Source of the DNA: Incurvaria masculella
Lineage: Eukaryota > Arthropoda > Insecta > Lepidoptera > Incurvariidae
Reading direction: 5' to 3'
Assembly (NCBI GenBank): GCA_946894095.1
Contig: OX335642.1
Location: forward strand, 8,195,021-8,259,020
Length of the DNA stretch: 64,000 nucleotides
Shown here: positions 11,402 through 23,000 of the stretch, piece after piece
How the letters are laid out: each line of letters begins with the position of its first letter
Position numbering within the stretch: position 1 is the first letter of the stretch
Notes under the pieces: model-generated
What the model saw: the letters and a program-made list of their open reading frames with translations, nothing else
Database searches by the model: none
What the model was told of the DNA's origin: nothing
Position numbers and translations under genes: made by a program

Positions 11402-12597
11402 AAAATTAAGAAATTGTACATAATTAGTTAGAATTAAAATAGCTTTTCGTACATTAATTAAAAGTAACCAATTATTTTTTGCTTTTTAGTTCCGGTTTTT
11501 TTGAAGGCGGTCCTTTTTTTATTTAAAAATATTTTATTTTTTGCTTTTTAGTGGTGGCGTAACTTTTAAGTCAAGGTGGGCGAGCCCTCCTGCTCAACTT
11601 CACATACAAAGTGGAAAGAAGATATACATACATATACAATTCAATACAATACAATGAACGAGCATTAGCAGAAATACAACCATTGAGAAATCTCATTTCT
11701 GACGAAAGGTAGACCGGTAACTATCTGGATTCATGAGTTCACGGTTGATACGTACGATAATTGATACGATGAGATCACGTGAGATAGAGTGCTGTGACAG
11801 ACGGACGGACGGACGGACAGCGGAAGTTGGTGCCCTTTGGGAACGGAACCCTAAAAAGACAAAACAACGATGAACCGGAACCGCTGAGCTTCTGAATTTC
11901 TCATCCTACCATCGTTCCGGATAGTCTGTTTCTTGCGTAAGTTTAAGTTGTATGAAAATGTGTACATATCGGCCTCGTTTATCCCCCCTTAACAGTTGAA
12001 TTTTGTAAAATCCGTTGTGAGCGAGCCTTTTCGTCTTAACAAGAAGTCACTGAAAATTTTAAGTTTCGAGGATAATTGGTTTCAGAGATCTCAACATGAG
12101 TGGTTTTCGCCTAAATGTGTTCATTTTGACCTGTTTTACCCCCCTAATAGTATAATTTACAAAAATATTTTCTTCTTAAGAATTCCCATCTAAAACAAAA
12201 CATACTCTGACATTTCTGGGTTCAGCGGCTCTAGAGATAGAAATGTGTACAATTTGCCCTCTTTTACCCCCCTTGAATACCCCCAACAGTTGAAGTAAAA
12301 AAAAACCTCTCATACTGAGCAATCTCACCCGAAAAGAAAGCTACTGTAACTAAAAAATCACTTTTCTGGGTTCGCGGGGTTAAGAAATTCGATGTTTGTT
12401 ATAGTTAAGTACCAAACTACTGAACCGATTTTGATAAAAAAAAATGGGACCAACTAGAAAGTATACCCTTTCGAACAAAAAAAGAATTTTCCAAATCGGT
12501 CCACGGGTCTTCGAGTAATCGGTGAACATACATAAAAAAAAAAAAAAGATTCCGACGAATTGATAACCTCCTCCTTTTTTGAAGTCGGTTAAAAAAA

Positions 12598-13042
12598 TCC
12601 TTCAAATACCTGGTTAAACCGATTTTATTCCCTTAGAATGTTTCTAAGCAAGAAACCGTGAAGCAGACATATAACGGTGCTTGCATAGATTTAGATATAT
12701 ATCAACAAAATATTCCAATGCAACAATTTAGCAAGCCGAACACATCGCGACGTTTCGTAAATGGTATCGCTCGGTGGTCATCGCAATCATTACATTGGGG
12801 GGCCATAAAACCCTTGGAGACGGCAAACGCGACCACGCCCGATGAACGACGGCAAGGCGCAGACGCGGCAAAATATTTTATTTTCCATATTGAAAACCCT
12901 CTCTGAAAAATGTTCGTTCTTTTGCAAAGCCAGTGAGTAACAATCCTATTACAAAATATATTTGGGTCGAAGTCACCATTTTAAATTGGTGTTATAGCTT
13001 CCATTCCAACCATTCTCTATGCATTTGACAACGCTAGTCCAT
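12598..13042. other. Sequence right of the giant palindrome
   Basis: 82-codon ORF (12,658-12,906) without domain. The GCAAAGCCAGTGAGTAA block at 12,916 also occurs inside the foldback repeat at 7,695, so repeat-derived sequence continues here. Confidence 0.4.
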
Positions 13043-13253
13043 AAAACTACCGTTATGGTATTAGCCCAATACACCACATTCCCGAAGGAATTAGGTGCCA
13101 TGCCAGGACCTTCCCTTTATGAGCACGGCTACATTGAACTGGATGGAAAACACGGACAATTTTTCATTGCCGCTTTGACCATCTTTTCATCCAATGCGAT
13201 GGTACCAACCCGTGCGGGCTTAAACCCTACCACCTAGTAGGGGAAGGGGACCT
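13043..13253 (-). mobile_element. SINE, body and tail
   Basis: Minus-strand copy (CCGTTATGGTATTAGCCCAA to CCTAGTAGGGGAAGGGGACC). Head absent. Confidence 0.8.
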
Positions 13254-13365
13254 ATGTTTGGCGTAAATGCCAATTATTCCGCTCATGTGGTCCGGGCCTT
13301 GGGTAACAAGTCGGACAAGGAGCTCAGGTTGTACGGCGTCATAAATAGCATAATAAAAACTGATA

Positions 13366-13560
13366 CGACCATCTTTTCATCCGATGCGATGGTACAAAAC
13401 CTCCCAGGCTTTAATCCTACCCAGATAGTAGGCGAAAGGAACCTAGAAACCCTTTTTAAAGTTTGGTGTATGGGGCGTGGATTGAATCTATGATCTCTTG
13501 CATGAGAAGCAAGGCGTTAGCCTTGCGTTACGACGCCTTAGAGCGGGACCCAAGATAGGG
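13366..13560 (-). mobile_element. SINE remnant with tRNA-like head
   Basis: A body piece (GACCATCTTTTCATCCGATG) is followed, toward the 5' end on the minus strand, by a tRNA-like segment containing AACGCAAGGCTAACGCC (box A-like) and GATTCAATCC (box B-like). Confidence 0.5.
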
Positions 13561-13891
13561 AAGAAAACCGAGAAAACTCTCAGAAATCATCATCGGCCTA
13601 AAGGACACGTACTTTCCAACTAACCACAACAAGGGCACTTCTTCGAACTTATAGAGCACATCACTCTACGAGTAGGCAGCAGTATCGACGTTGGGGTCGT
13701 AATGGCGCGCACGACACCGCCGGGGGCGAGGGACCGCCGCCGACGTCTCATCGGAGCGCGCAATCCGCAGTTTGCGGGCCCATTGGACGTCCGCCCTGGT
13801 AATATATGCGACAACGCGACATGGGCATAAGACACAAACGTTTTTCCATGGTAAGAACATACGTTCCTGCAGCGTAAAAATCACTTGGTTT

Positions 13892-14115
13892 GATACTTTT
13901 GAGATTACCGCGGTCGTAAGACATGTTTGAAAAATGTTATAGCTTTTTCGCGCGGCGGAAAGAGAGATTCACCGACGTTTCGAGCTAATTATTCAGACAG
14001 TCGTCTGCTGCGTACGAACGTGGCGGATGCCTCCTTGACAACGGGCTGAATAATTATCTCGAAACGTCGGAGGATATTCCCGCCGCGTGAAAAGCCGTAA
14101 AATTTTTTAAACACT
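13892..14115. mobile_element. Foldback MITE H copy 2
   Basis: Same layout as 37,887-38,141, with the outer landmark GACATGTTTGAAAAATGTTA and inner TTGACAACGGGCTGAATAAT. The arms are less perfect, so it is older. Confidence 0.7.
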
Positions 14116-14270
14116 TGGTTGAGTTTTTTTTTATAAAAAAAAACAGGATTAGCTTGCTGTGCATCATGCCACAAGCTTGTGAGTAGCCAAATACAAAATA
14201 TTAGAGGCAAGCTAGTAACTTACAAGTAAAACAGTATATAATTAAAGGCTGGACATAGGGATGTATTTAT

Positions 14271-14537
14271 AACTAGCTGAGGCACCCGGCTCCGCTCGGG
14301 TCAATGTCGTTGCGGACTGATGTCGGGCTGAATTATTTCCTGGAAATCATAAGTTCCCCGTACAAACTTTCATCCCATTTTTCACCTTCTTCGAGTTCAA
14401 TTTTCGTCACAAAAATTAGCTTATAGATGTCTAGACTACTTCTATACGGAAATTCATTAAAATTGGTTCAGCGGTTTAGGCGTGAAAACGTAACAGACAG
14501 ACAAAATTAATTTCGCATTTCTACTCTTAGTATGAAT
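14271..14537 (+). repeat. Insect dispersed repeat (GGTTCAGCGGTTTAGGCGTGAA type)
   Basis: AACTAGCTGAGGCACCCGGC, TCGGGCTGAATTATTTCCTG, AAAATTGGTTCAGCGGTTTA and a tail with AACAGACAGACAAA. A second copy is at 25,012-25,250. Resembles a widespread insect non-LTR or SINE-like repeat. Confidence 0.65.
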
Positions 14538-16111
14538 TGTAGCTAGTGGTAGATTTTCTCCTAAATACGCCACAAATTAATTGTAAATTATGTCCAGCGT
14601 AAATTCATAATGCGGAAAAGCGTTGCACTAGCTTTTTGTTAGGAAAACTGTTTTCGTTAAAGTTCAGTTCTTTAACGTTAATGCGTATTATTTATTTTAA
14701 AATGTGTACGCTGTCTACAGAACTTTCTAGGTTATTAACAATTTATAATCCGTCTTGACGTCCTGGCTAGGGCATCGCTCAGCCATAATTGTTAACAAAG
14801 GGATCCTTCGTTTAAGATTAATTACAACTTGAGATGATGAAATCCGGACTGCTCTCATATATCTCTCTCCATATTTAAGCTATCAATCAGCTAAGTGTGA
14901 GAGCATGATTAAAACTGTGACACGGCAATTTAAAGTTGTCCTTAACTAGAATTTTTAAATAATCCCGAACGGTTCCATACAATATTTCAATTCCTTTACA
15001 TTGTGACCCAAACTCATCACACAATATACTCACGATAGTTACTTAACTCGTAACCTTGCCCCAATTCCCACCGCAAGACGTTGAAAGGTATAAACTTTTA
15101 TTCGCAGGAGAGGCAGCCAACCTTTACGATCCTAAAGCACTAATTTGCTCTTCGGGCACTTTGCTCGTCACAAATAAACCTCTGGTTCAATTAAACGCCT
15201 GTATTTATAAACACTGTATTTTAAGAGATTTTCCCAAATAAAATCCTGGATCCAATTTCGGATTTTCGCGGGTTTTTGGCATAAGTAAACTTCAATAATT
15301 CCCACATAATCATTCCGAAAAGAAATTACAGTGATTCCGGATTTTCGTGGGTTCTCAAAGAACCATGGAAACCTGTTACCGAGGGTCATTCTGTACTTGT
15401 GGAGTAGGAATTGTAATTCATTACTCTTTGCAGCCGGTGTCACTATCACTGGTATGACCTGTGATAGTGACCCCAGCTATTACCGCGCGCACCGTAAACA
15501 AAAGAGACGGAGGAGCAGTATCGAGACGTCTAAAGCCGTGGGGAGGACCCATTCAGGAGCAGAAACTACACTGCATTCACACTCAAGCTTAACGATGTCG
15601 TGAAACTCTCTGGCTTAATTAGAGCTGACTTCAACATCTCGGCATCTGCCAGATAAAGTTCATTCGACACAGATATACTACACGTGCAATCATTCGTTGG
15701 GAACTATGCACACATCGAGAAGTAGGAATGATATACGTCTGCCAACTGCATATCTTACCGCGTGTAACTTAAAAACAACTTACCCGACTTTGATGTGGTT
15801 TACATATAGGTAAAACTAGTTTTTTTCACCTATTCAAGGGTAAGTATAGGGTTAGATATATAATAAATCTGGGAAAAAAAACAGTCCGCCTAAAACCTTA
15901 GAACCACTCATCCGATTTTAATGCGGAATGTGTCATCAATTATGAAACACTTAATTTCACGCTAAATTACCTAAGAAGTGAGCAGTCGGGTTAAAGATGA
16001 AATACGTCTGGAAAAAAGGAGTCAGCTTTCATTTGAGAACCATTCATAAAATTTTAATGCGGTTTGTATGTACATATATCGTGATTGTTACTATCAATTA
16101 CTATCACCAGC
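14538..16111. other. AT-rich, no gene recognised
   Basis: Short unsupported ORFs (15,056-15,603, both strands). TTTCGGATTTTCGCGGGTTT at 15,257 and a similar TTCCGGATTTTCGTGGGTTC at 15,335 form a diverged direct repeat about 80 bp apart. Confidence 0.45.
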
Positions 16112-16460
16112 TTAATCACTAGAGAGGTCAGCAGTAGAATTTAAATTGAGAGAAGTCGGCGAAACCGAATCCAACAATTTAATGACGCTTTCCTTGAGAT
16201 TACGCCAATTTGAATCCTTAAATTGCTGCACATTTAATGATCTGTCCGACGGGCAACACGCTTCGATGCAATCTAAAACGCCTTCAGCATCAACCGCCAT
16301 TAACCCGCTAGAATTGCAATGCAAGACATTAAGAGCCCGCGTAAATAAGCCCAACTCACCGGCATGTTATGCTTGGCGCGTTCGGCGAAATTTTCGAGCG
16401 TCCGCGGGTAGTTTGAACGGTTTACGCACAGTTGCAAGATGGCGTCGTTTATTTCGCGGT
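16112..16460 (-). pseudogene. Frameshifted coding remnant, minus strand
   Basis: Two overlapping minus-strand frames look like one protein interrupted by a one-base shift near 16,360. The upstream part (16,460-16,361) reads INREINDAILQLCVNRSNYP then RTLENFAERAKHNMP. The downstream part reads GELGLFTRALNVLHCNSSGL, then MAVDAEGVLDCIEACCPSDR, and ends at TAA about 60 residues later. Amino-acid composition and codon use are protein-like across both. An alternative is a real exon ending at the gtgagt that coincides with the shift point, but no in-phase acceptor follows. Family not recognised; it could be a decayed gene or transposon fragment. Confidence 0.3.
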
Positions 16461-18863
16461 TGATTTATCGAATCGCAGGAATATTGAGTGAGATGCGGCG
16501 GTGCTGGCATCGACAGATAGTGAATATGATAGCACAAAATACAAGCGCAAGTCCGATGTAACTCAGTCCTCTTTCAGAGGCATGCATTCGGTCCTGAACA
16601 ACTCCCTAAATCGGGTGTAAATTGTGTATGTAAGTTGATTTATTCGCCTTCATCACAGAGCGGCCTTATTCTTTAGATACTTACATTTAATTTACAATTA
16701 AATATCAATTCATTTAACTACTAATGTGTTAAATCTGTTGGACCTGTGCATATAAACATAAAAGTATATGCTTTGATTTATTTGCGAGCATCAAAATATT
16801 CCTAAAATATTCAGAAAGCATTAATGGCCGAATTTTTTGGTAACGTTAACTTGAAGCTTGATTTCGTACAGCTCTAAGGGACCAAAGACCCCAATAATTT
16901 GATATTGATTTCAACTTAATACCTCCATGCGATCTTGAGTAAAAAGTCGTTTCTTAAATTTAACTGGGTTTGACATACAGATGGACAACGAAGTGATCCC
17001 ATTCTCTTTTCCTTTTGAGGAACGGAAACCTAAAAATGAACAGAGCAACTGGACTTTTTCATGCTTTAAAAAATATATTGAAATCCATTGAATTGTACTT
17101 TCTAATATGCTCCTTTTTTATTAAGACCTGCGGGTGGATATGCTGATACTTACCTAACAGAAATTAGAAAAGCAACTTGTTACCGAAAGATCGTAGCTAT
17201 TATCATTCAAGCAACTATATTCAGACAATATCGTCTTCTCCCCTAAGAAGTTATAAAAACTAATGTTATTAAGCGAGAGTTGCGCCACAGTTAGCGGCTC
17301 AGAGTAAGTAGTCCAGAGCGCTGCGAGTTCATTAGTCCAAGTTATCGAGGGAGCGCTACATCGACAGGGCCGCGGGTTATTTAAGACTTCATTGGAAGTT
17401 GCAGGTTTGTAATTACTTTGCTGGAATCTTCATCCTGGCGTACTCTGTGGAATTCCGTTAAAACGGGTAGAACTCATGAACGATGACTTTAATCACGAGT
17501 TAAACTGATTGTGAGTATACACCGTACGCACGAATACAGGGTTACACAGAAAACCGAGTTGGTACGTTAACAAGCATAGTACCATCTTTGATAATCAATG
17601 CAGGTAGACGATTGCTTAATGTGACTGGATATAGATGACTAATATAACACCTACTGTCATGGTATGAGCCCAATGTCAATAGTTACATTGAGCTGGATGA
17701 AAAACAAACAATTTTAGTTGCTCTAACTCACACTGAAAAGGAAAAAAAAACGACTCCGAATGTGCATTTATATCGAATGGACGAAATAAAGAAACTGAAA
17801 CTAAAAACGAACTTAGTACTTAGTCGAAAAGCATTGGTAGCGCACTGACACCCCTTGTGTAACAAAGAATCTCTTGATATTTCCAATAATCTGACGCAAA
17901 CGAATTTTCTAGACGTTTCCTTACCAAATCGTATCGGCTTGAGTTCGGCAAACAGAAAGTTGAAAACGGTTCACGGGCGCGGCAAATCAAACAATGTCTC
18001 CAGTTTCAGTAAACTCGATCGATCGATTGCGCGAGCAAACAAAATCGCAGGCGATCGCGCCCCAGAGTGAATCGGCCGGTGGGTGCACACCGGGGGAGCG
18101 TGTGAGCGCCTGAACGAATACGAATATGTAAGGACGAGTGAAGAAATACATTTATCGTGGCAGAATTTGAACTTTATAAGAATATGGAAATATATGTTAT
18201 ACATAACATATTCTCTTTTGAACGCCGTTTGAAATGACTATCACTTGAAGAATAGCTTGAATTTCGAGGGTACCTCTACTGCTAAAAACTTTACGGCGTC
18301 ATCGTTTTGGAAAATGTTGTCCACACTTCTTCGTCTTGTCTGCCGCCTTGTGTCTTAAGTTCCACACGTAGAATAAACAAAACCTTCTATTACTCGTTTC
18401 TACGATAGTTATTGCTATCGAAAGAAAGAGAGAAACATCGAGTTCTGCCTTCGCGATTGCCGCACCCTCGTGATTTTCCTACGAACATAACGAGCGAATT
18501 CAAGTGCGCTGCGAACGTACGCGAACGAGCGTCAAATTTAGTTTTTAGTTTAGTTTAGTTTTAAATTAGTTTTTTTATTAAAAAAAAATTCTCACACGCC
18601 ATATAACTCGAAAAACATATCTGAAGTTTTGTTTTAAGTTTTACTTTAAAATCATAATTAGAAAAAAACATTAGAAATATGATTGACACATAATCAAGAG
18701 ATCACCTCTTATCTACCTCTTATCTCTCTTTCAAAAATGCATTATGATGAATTGTGGCACTATGCGTATGTTCCATCTCTGTCTTACTAGCGGTAGCGGT
18801 GCTTAAGTTGACTTCTCGCTTCCACAATGTGTCCGTCTCGCGAGCGCAGCGCTCGCGCTGCAG
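16461..18863. other. AT-rich with short CpG patches, no gene recognised
   Basis: A diverged repeat end (GAGGAACGGAAACCTAAAAA) at about 17,015 and a LINE-like tail (GAATGGACGAAATAAAG) at 17,773. ORFs at 17,855-18,204 lie in a mildly CpG-rich patch and are open on both strands; unsupported. Confidence 0.4.
17650..17735 (-). mobile_element. SINE fragment
   Basis: Short minus-strand scrap: ACTGTCATGGTATGAGCCCA and TACATTGAGCTGGATGAAAA. Confidence 0.5.
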
Positions 18864-19040
18864 ATCGGCCAGTGGGCGCGCGCCGCCGCCGCAGCGCTGG
18901 CGCCGCGCCAGCCCCTCGACGCTGCCCAGGTGGAAGCCGTGCACTTCCAGCGCCGCGCCCTGACTCAGCGGCCGCTGTCCGTTCGGACGGGCGGCGCGTG
19001 GGTGTCGATCCGCCAAAACGACCCGCCATTAACGTTTTGA
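18864..19040 (+). CDS. Putative terminal coding exon, unidentified
   Basis: After a good acceptor (gcgctgcag) one frame runs 58 codons to TGA at 19,038-19,040. It starts IGQWARAAAAALAPRQPLDA, continues AQVEAVHFQRRALTQRPLSV and ends GGAWVSIRQNDPPLTF. The C-terminal half has balanced amino-acid composition and looks like protein, and the exon is extremely GC-rich at third positions, like exon 5 of the MADF gene. Opposite-strand and other frames are also open because of the GC content, so the strand choice rests on composition and the acceptor. No upstream exon or family was recognised; the Ala run may be a low-complexity extension. Confidence 0.4.
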   Translation: MGQWARAAAAALAPRQPLDAAQVEAVHFQRRALTQRPLSVRTGGAWVSIRQNDPPLTF

Positions 19041-20446
19041 TGCGCGCGAATGTTTAGCTTTTCGCTTCGAGTGCGTTTAAATGCGAATCGAGTGGACATT
19101 AAGCCGTTAGACTAATATAAATTATGGCAGCTCTTATAGGCCCAACAGAAACTACTCCACGCAATAAGATTGTGTTGTCAGAAAAAGAAATAATGGATGT
19201 TTTGAAGCTTGTCAGAACACAGGATTATTAATTAGGTCGTTGTTAATCTTATTATACGGGTGATGTTTCGAGATAGGTTACAGAGATATCAGGAATTAGA
19301 TGTTCTCATCGTTAGGAAAAGAAAATTCGTGATCCCAGTACATATGTAGACTGCGAAAATCCTTAGGATTTTCGGTTTGTGTAATTAGCCTTTTCTTCTT
19401 ATAATAAAAAGTACCTCCTGTTCCTGCAGTCCTGTGATCCAGCCCGAAACATGTCACGTGCCCGGAAACGTGTTTATTTCACTGAACTCCCAACCGATTT
19501 TGATGATTTTTTTTGTGTAAGTCCTTAAACTTGGAACTACTAACAATGGTAAACCCTGGATGGTTTAGATGCACAATTGGACCCGGTGGATGGCACTGTT
19601 CTCACACAAAATGTCCAAAACGAAATAGAACCGAGAGGAACCAGGAGCCTGAGCTATACAAAATAAAATGTTAATGTTGATGTACACGCACGGCTTCTGA
19701 CCATGAGACAGCGAACCGATACCAGAAGAGCGAAGTCTCAAATCGGAACACATTAGAAACTATACGTGCGTCATATAAATTCAAGGATTATAATCATATT
19801 TTCAATACAAAATACCGCAACCTTTGGATTATATGTCTGCTACTCTAGGACCCCTGGTTCGAACATTACTTCAGATTAATGTCCAGACCAAAAAATATTC
19901 AATGCATACATCAATGTTTAACCTCAAACGGCAAAGAAACGTGTGGTGTTTACTCGATATTGGCTGCAGCGAATCGTTCGCAAAACCTTGGTTATTCCGA
20001 AGAGCATTAGGGATAATCGCGGAGGGGTAAATTCCCACAACAAACGCGCCGGCGAGCGGGAACGGGCGAGACCACTTAACATTTTAGTCCACCGGGTCAT
20101 CGAGCAAACTGGAGCAAAGAGAATGGTCGCCTTTGAGGAAATAATATTTTTAGCGAGCAACAGTCCTGTCGGCGAGTCGTGTTAGGCTCGTCATCATCAA
20201 TCACAATCTGTCGGACGGCATTCAGGTGTCCGGCAAGTGCTGTCGTCACGGCGAGGAAGAGAGACGCACTGGAGACGCGGTGGTCTCCAACAGAGAGCAC
20301 TCGATGCGTCCAGAGTGGCACAAACTAAAATAGTTGGTACTCCGCGCGCTGGGCTAATTTTAACGGAAGACAAGGGAAGACGCTTGCGACGCGATGACTT
20401 ATCAGCGATTTCGAAGCAATCATATCGAACCAATAAGCGCATCGTT
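19041..20446. other. No gene recognised
   Basis: Contains a CCGATTTTGATGATTTT repeat scrap near 19,493. ORFs at 19,924-20,464 occur on both strands in a GC-mixed patch without domains. Confidence 0.4.
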
Positions 20447-20856
20447 GAGCGGCTCGTAGCCTAGTGGCGCGGGTACCTGGCCTAGCGTACCAGAGGCCTG
20501 GGTTCAATACCGACATGCACCACTGTCTTTCTCTTTCCGAGTTCGATAAGTGCATTTCGTCACGAATGCGAGCTGCTCCATGGTTCGGAATCCATGTAGA
20601 ACTGTAGGTCCCCTTCCCCTACTAGGTGGTAGGGTTTAAGCCCGCCCGGGTTGCTACCATCGCATTGGATGAAAAGATGGTCGAAGCGGCAATGAAAAAT
20701 TGTCCGTGTTTTCCATCCAGTTCAATGTGGCCGTGCTCATAAAGGGAAGGTTCTGACATGGGACTAAATTTCTTCGGGAATGTGGTGTATTGGGCTAATA
20801 TCATAACGGTAGTTGTGTGGTATTTAGTCATCCATGTCAGGTCGCAAAAAAAAAAA
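20447..20856 (+). mobile_element. Full-length tRNA-headed SINE
   Basis: Head GAGCGGCTCGTAGCCTAGTG (box A at about 20,457) and GGTTCAATACC (box B at 20,501), then the CATGCACCACTGTCTTTCTC linker, the shared body and an A-tail at 20,846-20,856. Reverse ORFs inside it are by-products. Confidence 0.9.
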
Positions 20857-22194
20857 CTATCGCCTTGACATTAACCATTCAGTGGACCTGCAGCGTCTAA
20901 CCTGGACGTCCGTTAAAATTTTACAATAGAGATTACAAAAGCTTTCGAAATCGTTTACTAAACAAAATCTCTGGTGGCAATAAAGTCCACTTGAGCCGAT
21001 AACGGTTAGGGGTACGAATCTTCCGAAATTAAGTCGCCGAACGCCCAAACTTGGTAATACTCCACACGACTTTCCACATTGTGAATCCCTTTTCATCCAC
21101 TACATTTGAATGATATCTGTAAAGGAGAAACAGAACAACAAAAGGGCTGTTTTTATTAACTATGCAAGTTATCGATTTCGCCCGATAAACGCCCGAAAAC
21201 TTCCAACTTTCTAACGTTGAATCGAAGCGCTCGATCAAACCGGGTAACACGCTTCGAGAATGCGGGTACTCACAAACTAAATCTCCCTGCCTCCGGCACA
21301 CGGAAACGATGGCACGTCTAGACAAACTGTCACCGACTATGTAATGCCGGCCCTCAAACGCATAGAGGAAGCTGTTACATTCAATTGTCCACTCTCCACT
21401 AACGAGATCGAGGGTCCGCTGTCTCGTTGCGCAGGTTACGTCAAGGGCGCGCTTCCTGGGCTACAGAGTAGGGTTTAGTCAAGCTTTGAGGTCTTGAAGT
21501 AACGAAAGACATCCGGAATAAGCAATTACAATATTTATTTATTAGTTTAAGACAGGCAGGTAACGCTGATGCATCCAAATCACATTATTTCTCGCTGTAT
21601 TTATGGTCGTTCCTCTGTTGATGAGACATTTGTTGGCCTTTGACGTAATTATTCAGTGTGTTTTTAAACGATTGGTGTTCGTAGCGTATCTCCTCTGATA
21701 GACGTATAGGATTGGCTTGACAGTTAATTTGTGGCATTGTCTTTCAACGTCACTGTCACAGTTTGATTACGAAGAGCTTAATGATATGCTACAGGAGCAG
21801 ACGCAAGTAACTAATAAATAATAGAAAGTAATAAATAAGTGACTAATATCGCTACACACTATGTGTATATTTATCCAAGGATAAATATGCTTGGATAATT
21901 TCTGAAGCCAAATATATTATCAGATGAAAATTTTAATATGCGAAACGTACGTCCCTTTTCACTGACTGTAAAACACAAATGAGATGTATTGGCAACGATA
22001 ACATTACAAATTGAAACGATTTGGCCGCAATATCCATCTTTAATACGTATTTATAATTAATAAGTGCCTCATAGTCCATTACTTTTTTGTGTTGCATGCA
22101 ACAAGCTTTGTATTATTTAGGAACCCCATTAAGATGTAACACCAGAGGAGGTTCATCAGTGCGGTCGTTAATGACTTTCAGTCAAGCGCACAGT
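20857..22194. other. No gene recognised
   Basis: ORFs 20,857-21,325 (-) have no domain. A 20-bp palindrome TATTTATCCAAGGATAAATA is at 21,868-21,887. Confidence 0.4.
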
Positions 22195-22445
22195 GGACAA
22201 TACTCGTAAATCAATGTCGACAGCCGGCGGACAGGCGCTCCCTCTAGCCGAAGTCAGCCGCGGCGAATACCTGCGCCTGCAAAGGTCGACGCGTATTTGT
22301 GTCCCCCTCGTCACCGGGAGTCACTCGCTTATTTATATCTCGCGCGAGACGGACCGCCCGCCTTCGGGCAAGATGGCGCTTCACGGGGTGAATTGCGGCG
22401 GTGCGTGGAAAACGCACGGGTCGACTACCAATTTCCCTCCTCATA
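22195..22445. promoter_or_regulatory. CpG-rich island
   Basis: CpG-dense stretch with a possible TATA-like TTATTTATATCTCGCGCGAG at 22,329-22,348 and AAGATGGCG at 22,370. 86- and 68-codon ORFs on opposite strands reflect base composition. A promoter is possible but not shown. Confidence 0.3.
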
Positions 22446-22718
22446 AACATTAAAGTTAATCAGTTAATTTTTATTTAGATTGGCAGTGTTATTTTATGAT
22501 TATTATTTTATTAACTCATATTCTTTATTGTTTTTGCTAGTAACTGATTTAAAATATATTAGCCTATATTTTCAGAATGATTATAAAAAAACGGGAAGTT
22601 GTGAGGAGGCTACAAAACGATAAGTTAATACAAGCTACATGGGCCTATCATAGAAACGTCATTTTAAAATAGTTTTGAGTATTTTTTTACATTTAAGATT
22701 AGACAACGTTTCTGGTTT

Positions 22719-23000
22719 TTAGGGTTCCGTACCCAAAGGGTGAAAACGGAACCCCATTACTAAGCCTCCTGTCCGTCCGTCCGTCCGTCTGTCACAGGGC
22801 TGTATCTCATGAACCATAACAGGTAGGAAGCAGAAAATTTCGCAGATTATGTATTTATTTTGCCGCTATAACAACAAATCAGTAAATTTTTAAAATAATA
22901 AAAATTAAAGGAGGCGCCCATACAAAAAACGTGTTTTTTGTGGTAAATATTGTATCATGGTACGGAACCCTTCGCGTGCTAGTCCGACTCGCACTTGTTT
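22719..23000 (-). repeat. GGTTCCGT-family repeat
   Basis: Reverse copy: TAGGGTTCCGTACCCAAAGG, CCGTCCGTCCGTCCGTCTGT, then GAGTCGGACT complement. About 280 bp, complete. Confidence 0.8.

Larger units (their letters stand above)
8349..12597. repeat. Giant palindrome with arms of about 2.05 kb
   Basis: Left arm 8,349-10,396 and right arm 10,533-12,597 are inverted copies around a 136-bp spacer. Both outer ends are AACCGACTTCAAAAAAGGAG. The arms are very similar but not identical; for example an indel-rich segment differs at about 9,700 versus 11,240, and small substitutions are spread along both. ORFs inside come in mirrored pairs (8,758-8,955 with 11,996-12,193) and are not gene-like. The arms include GGTTCCGT-family blocks at 9,100-9,190 and 11,770-11,855. 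Confidence 0.9.

Noticed and set aside
8758..12193. Conserved duplicated gene (identical ORFs at 8,758-8,955 and 11,996-12,193)
   Set aside because: The pair matches only because the whole region is an inverted repeat; no independent coding evidence.
8349..12597. Palindrome as a simple hairpin-read assembly error
   Set aside because: Arms differ at scattered sites and by indels, unlike a read folded on itself, though long-read confirmation is still the decisive test.
18720..19016. 98-codon minus ORF and two plus-strand ORFs over the GC-rich patch
   Set aside because: Arg/Ala/Pro-rich translations typical of reading GC-rich DNA in the wrong frame. The frame at 18,864-19,040 has a better composition and an acceptor.
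20447..20520. tRNA gene
   Set aside because: Box A and box B are present, but the cloverleaf is incomplete and the same sequence heads several SINE copies (34,581; 62,324).
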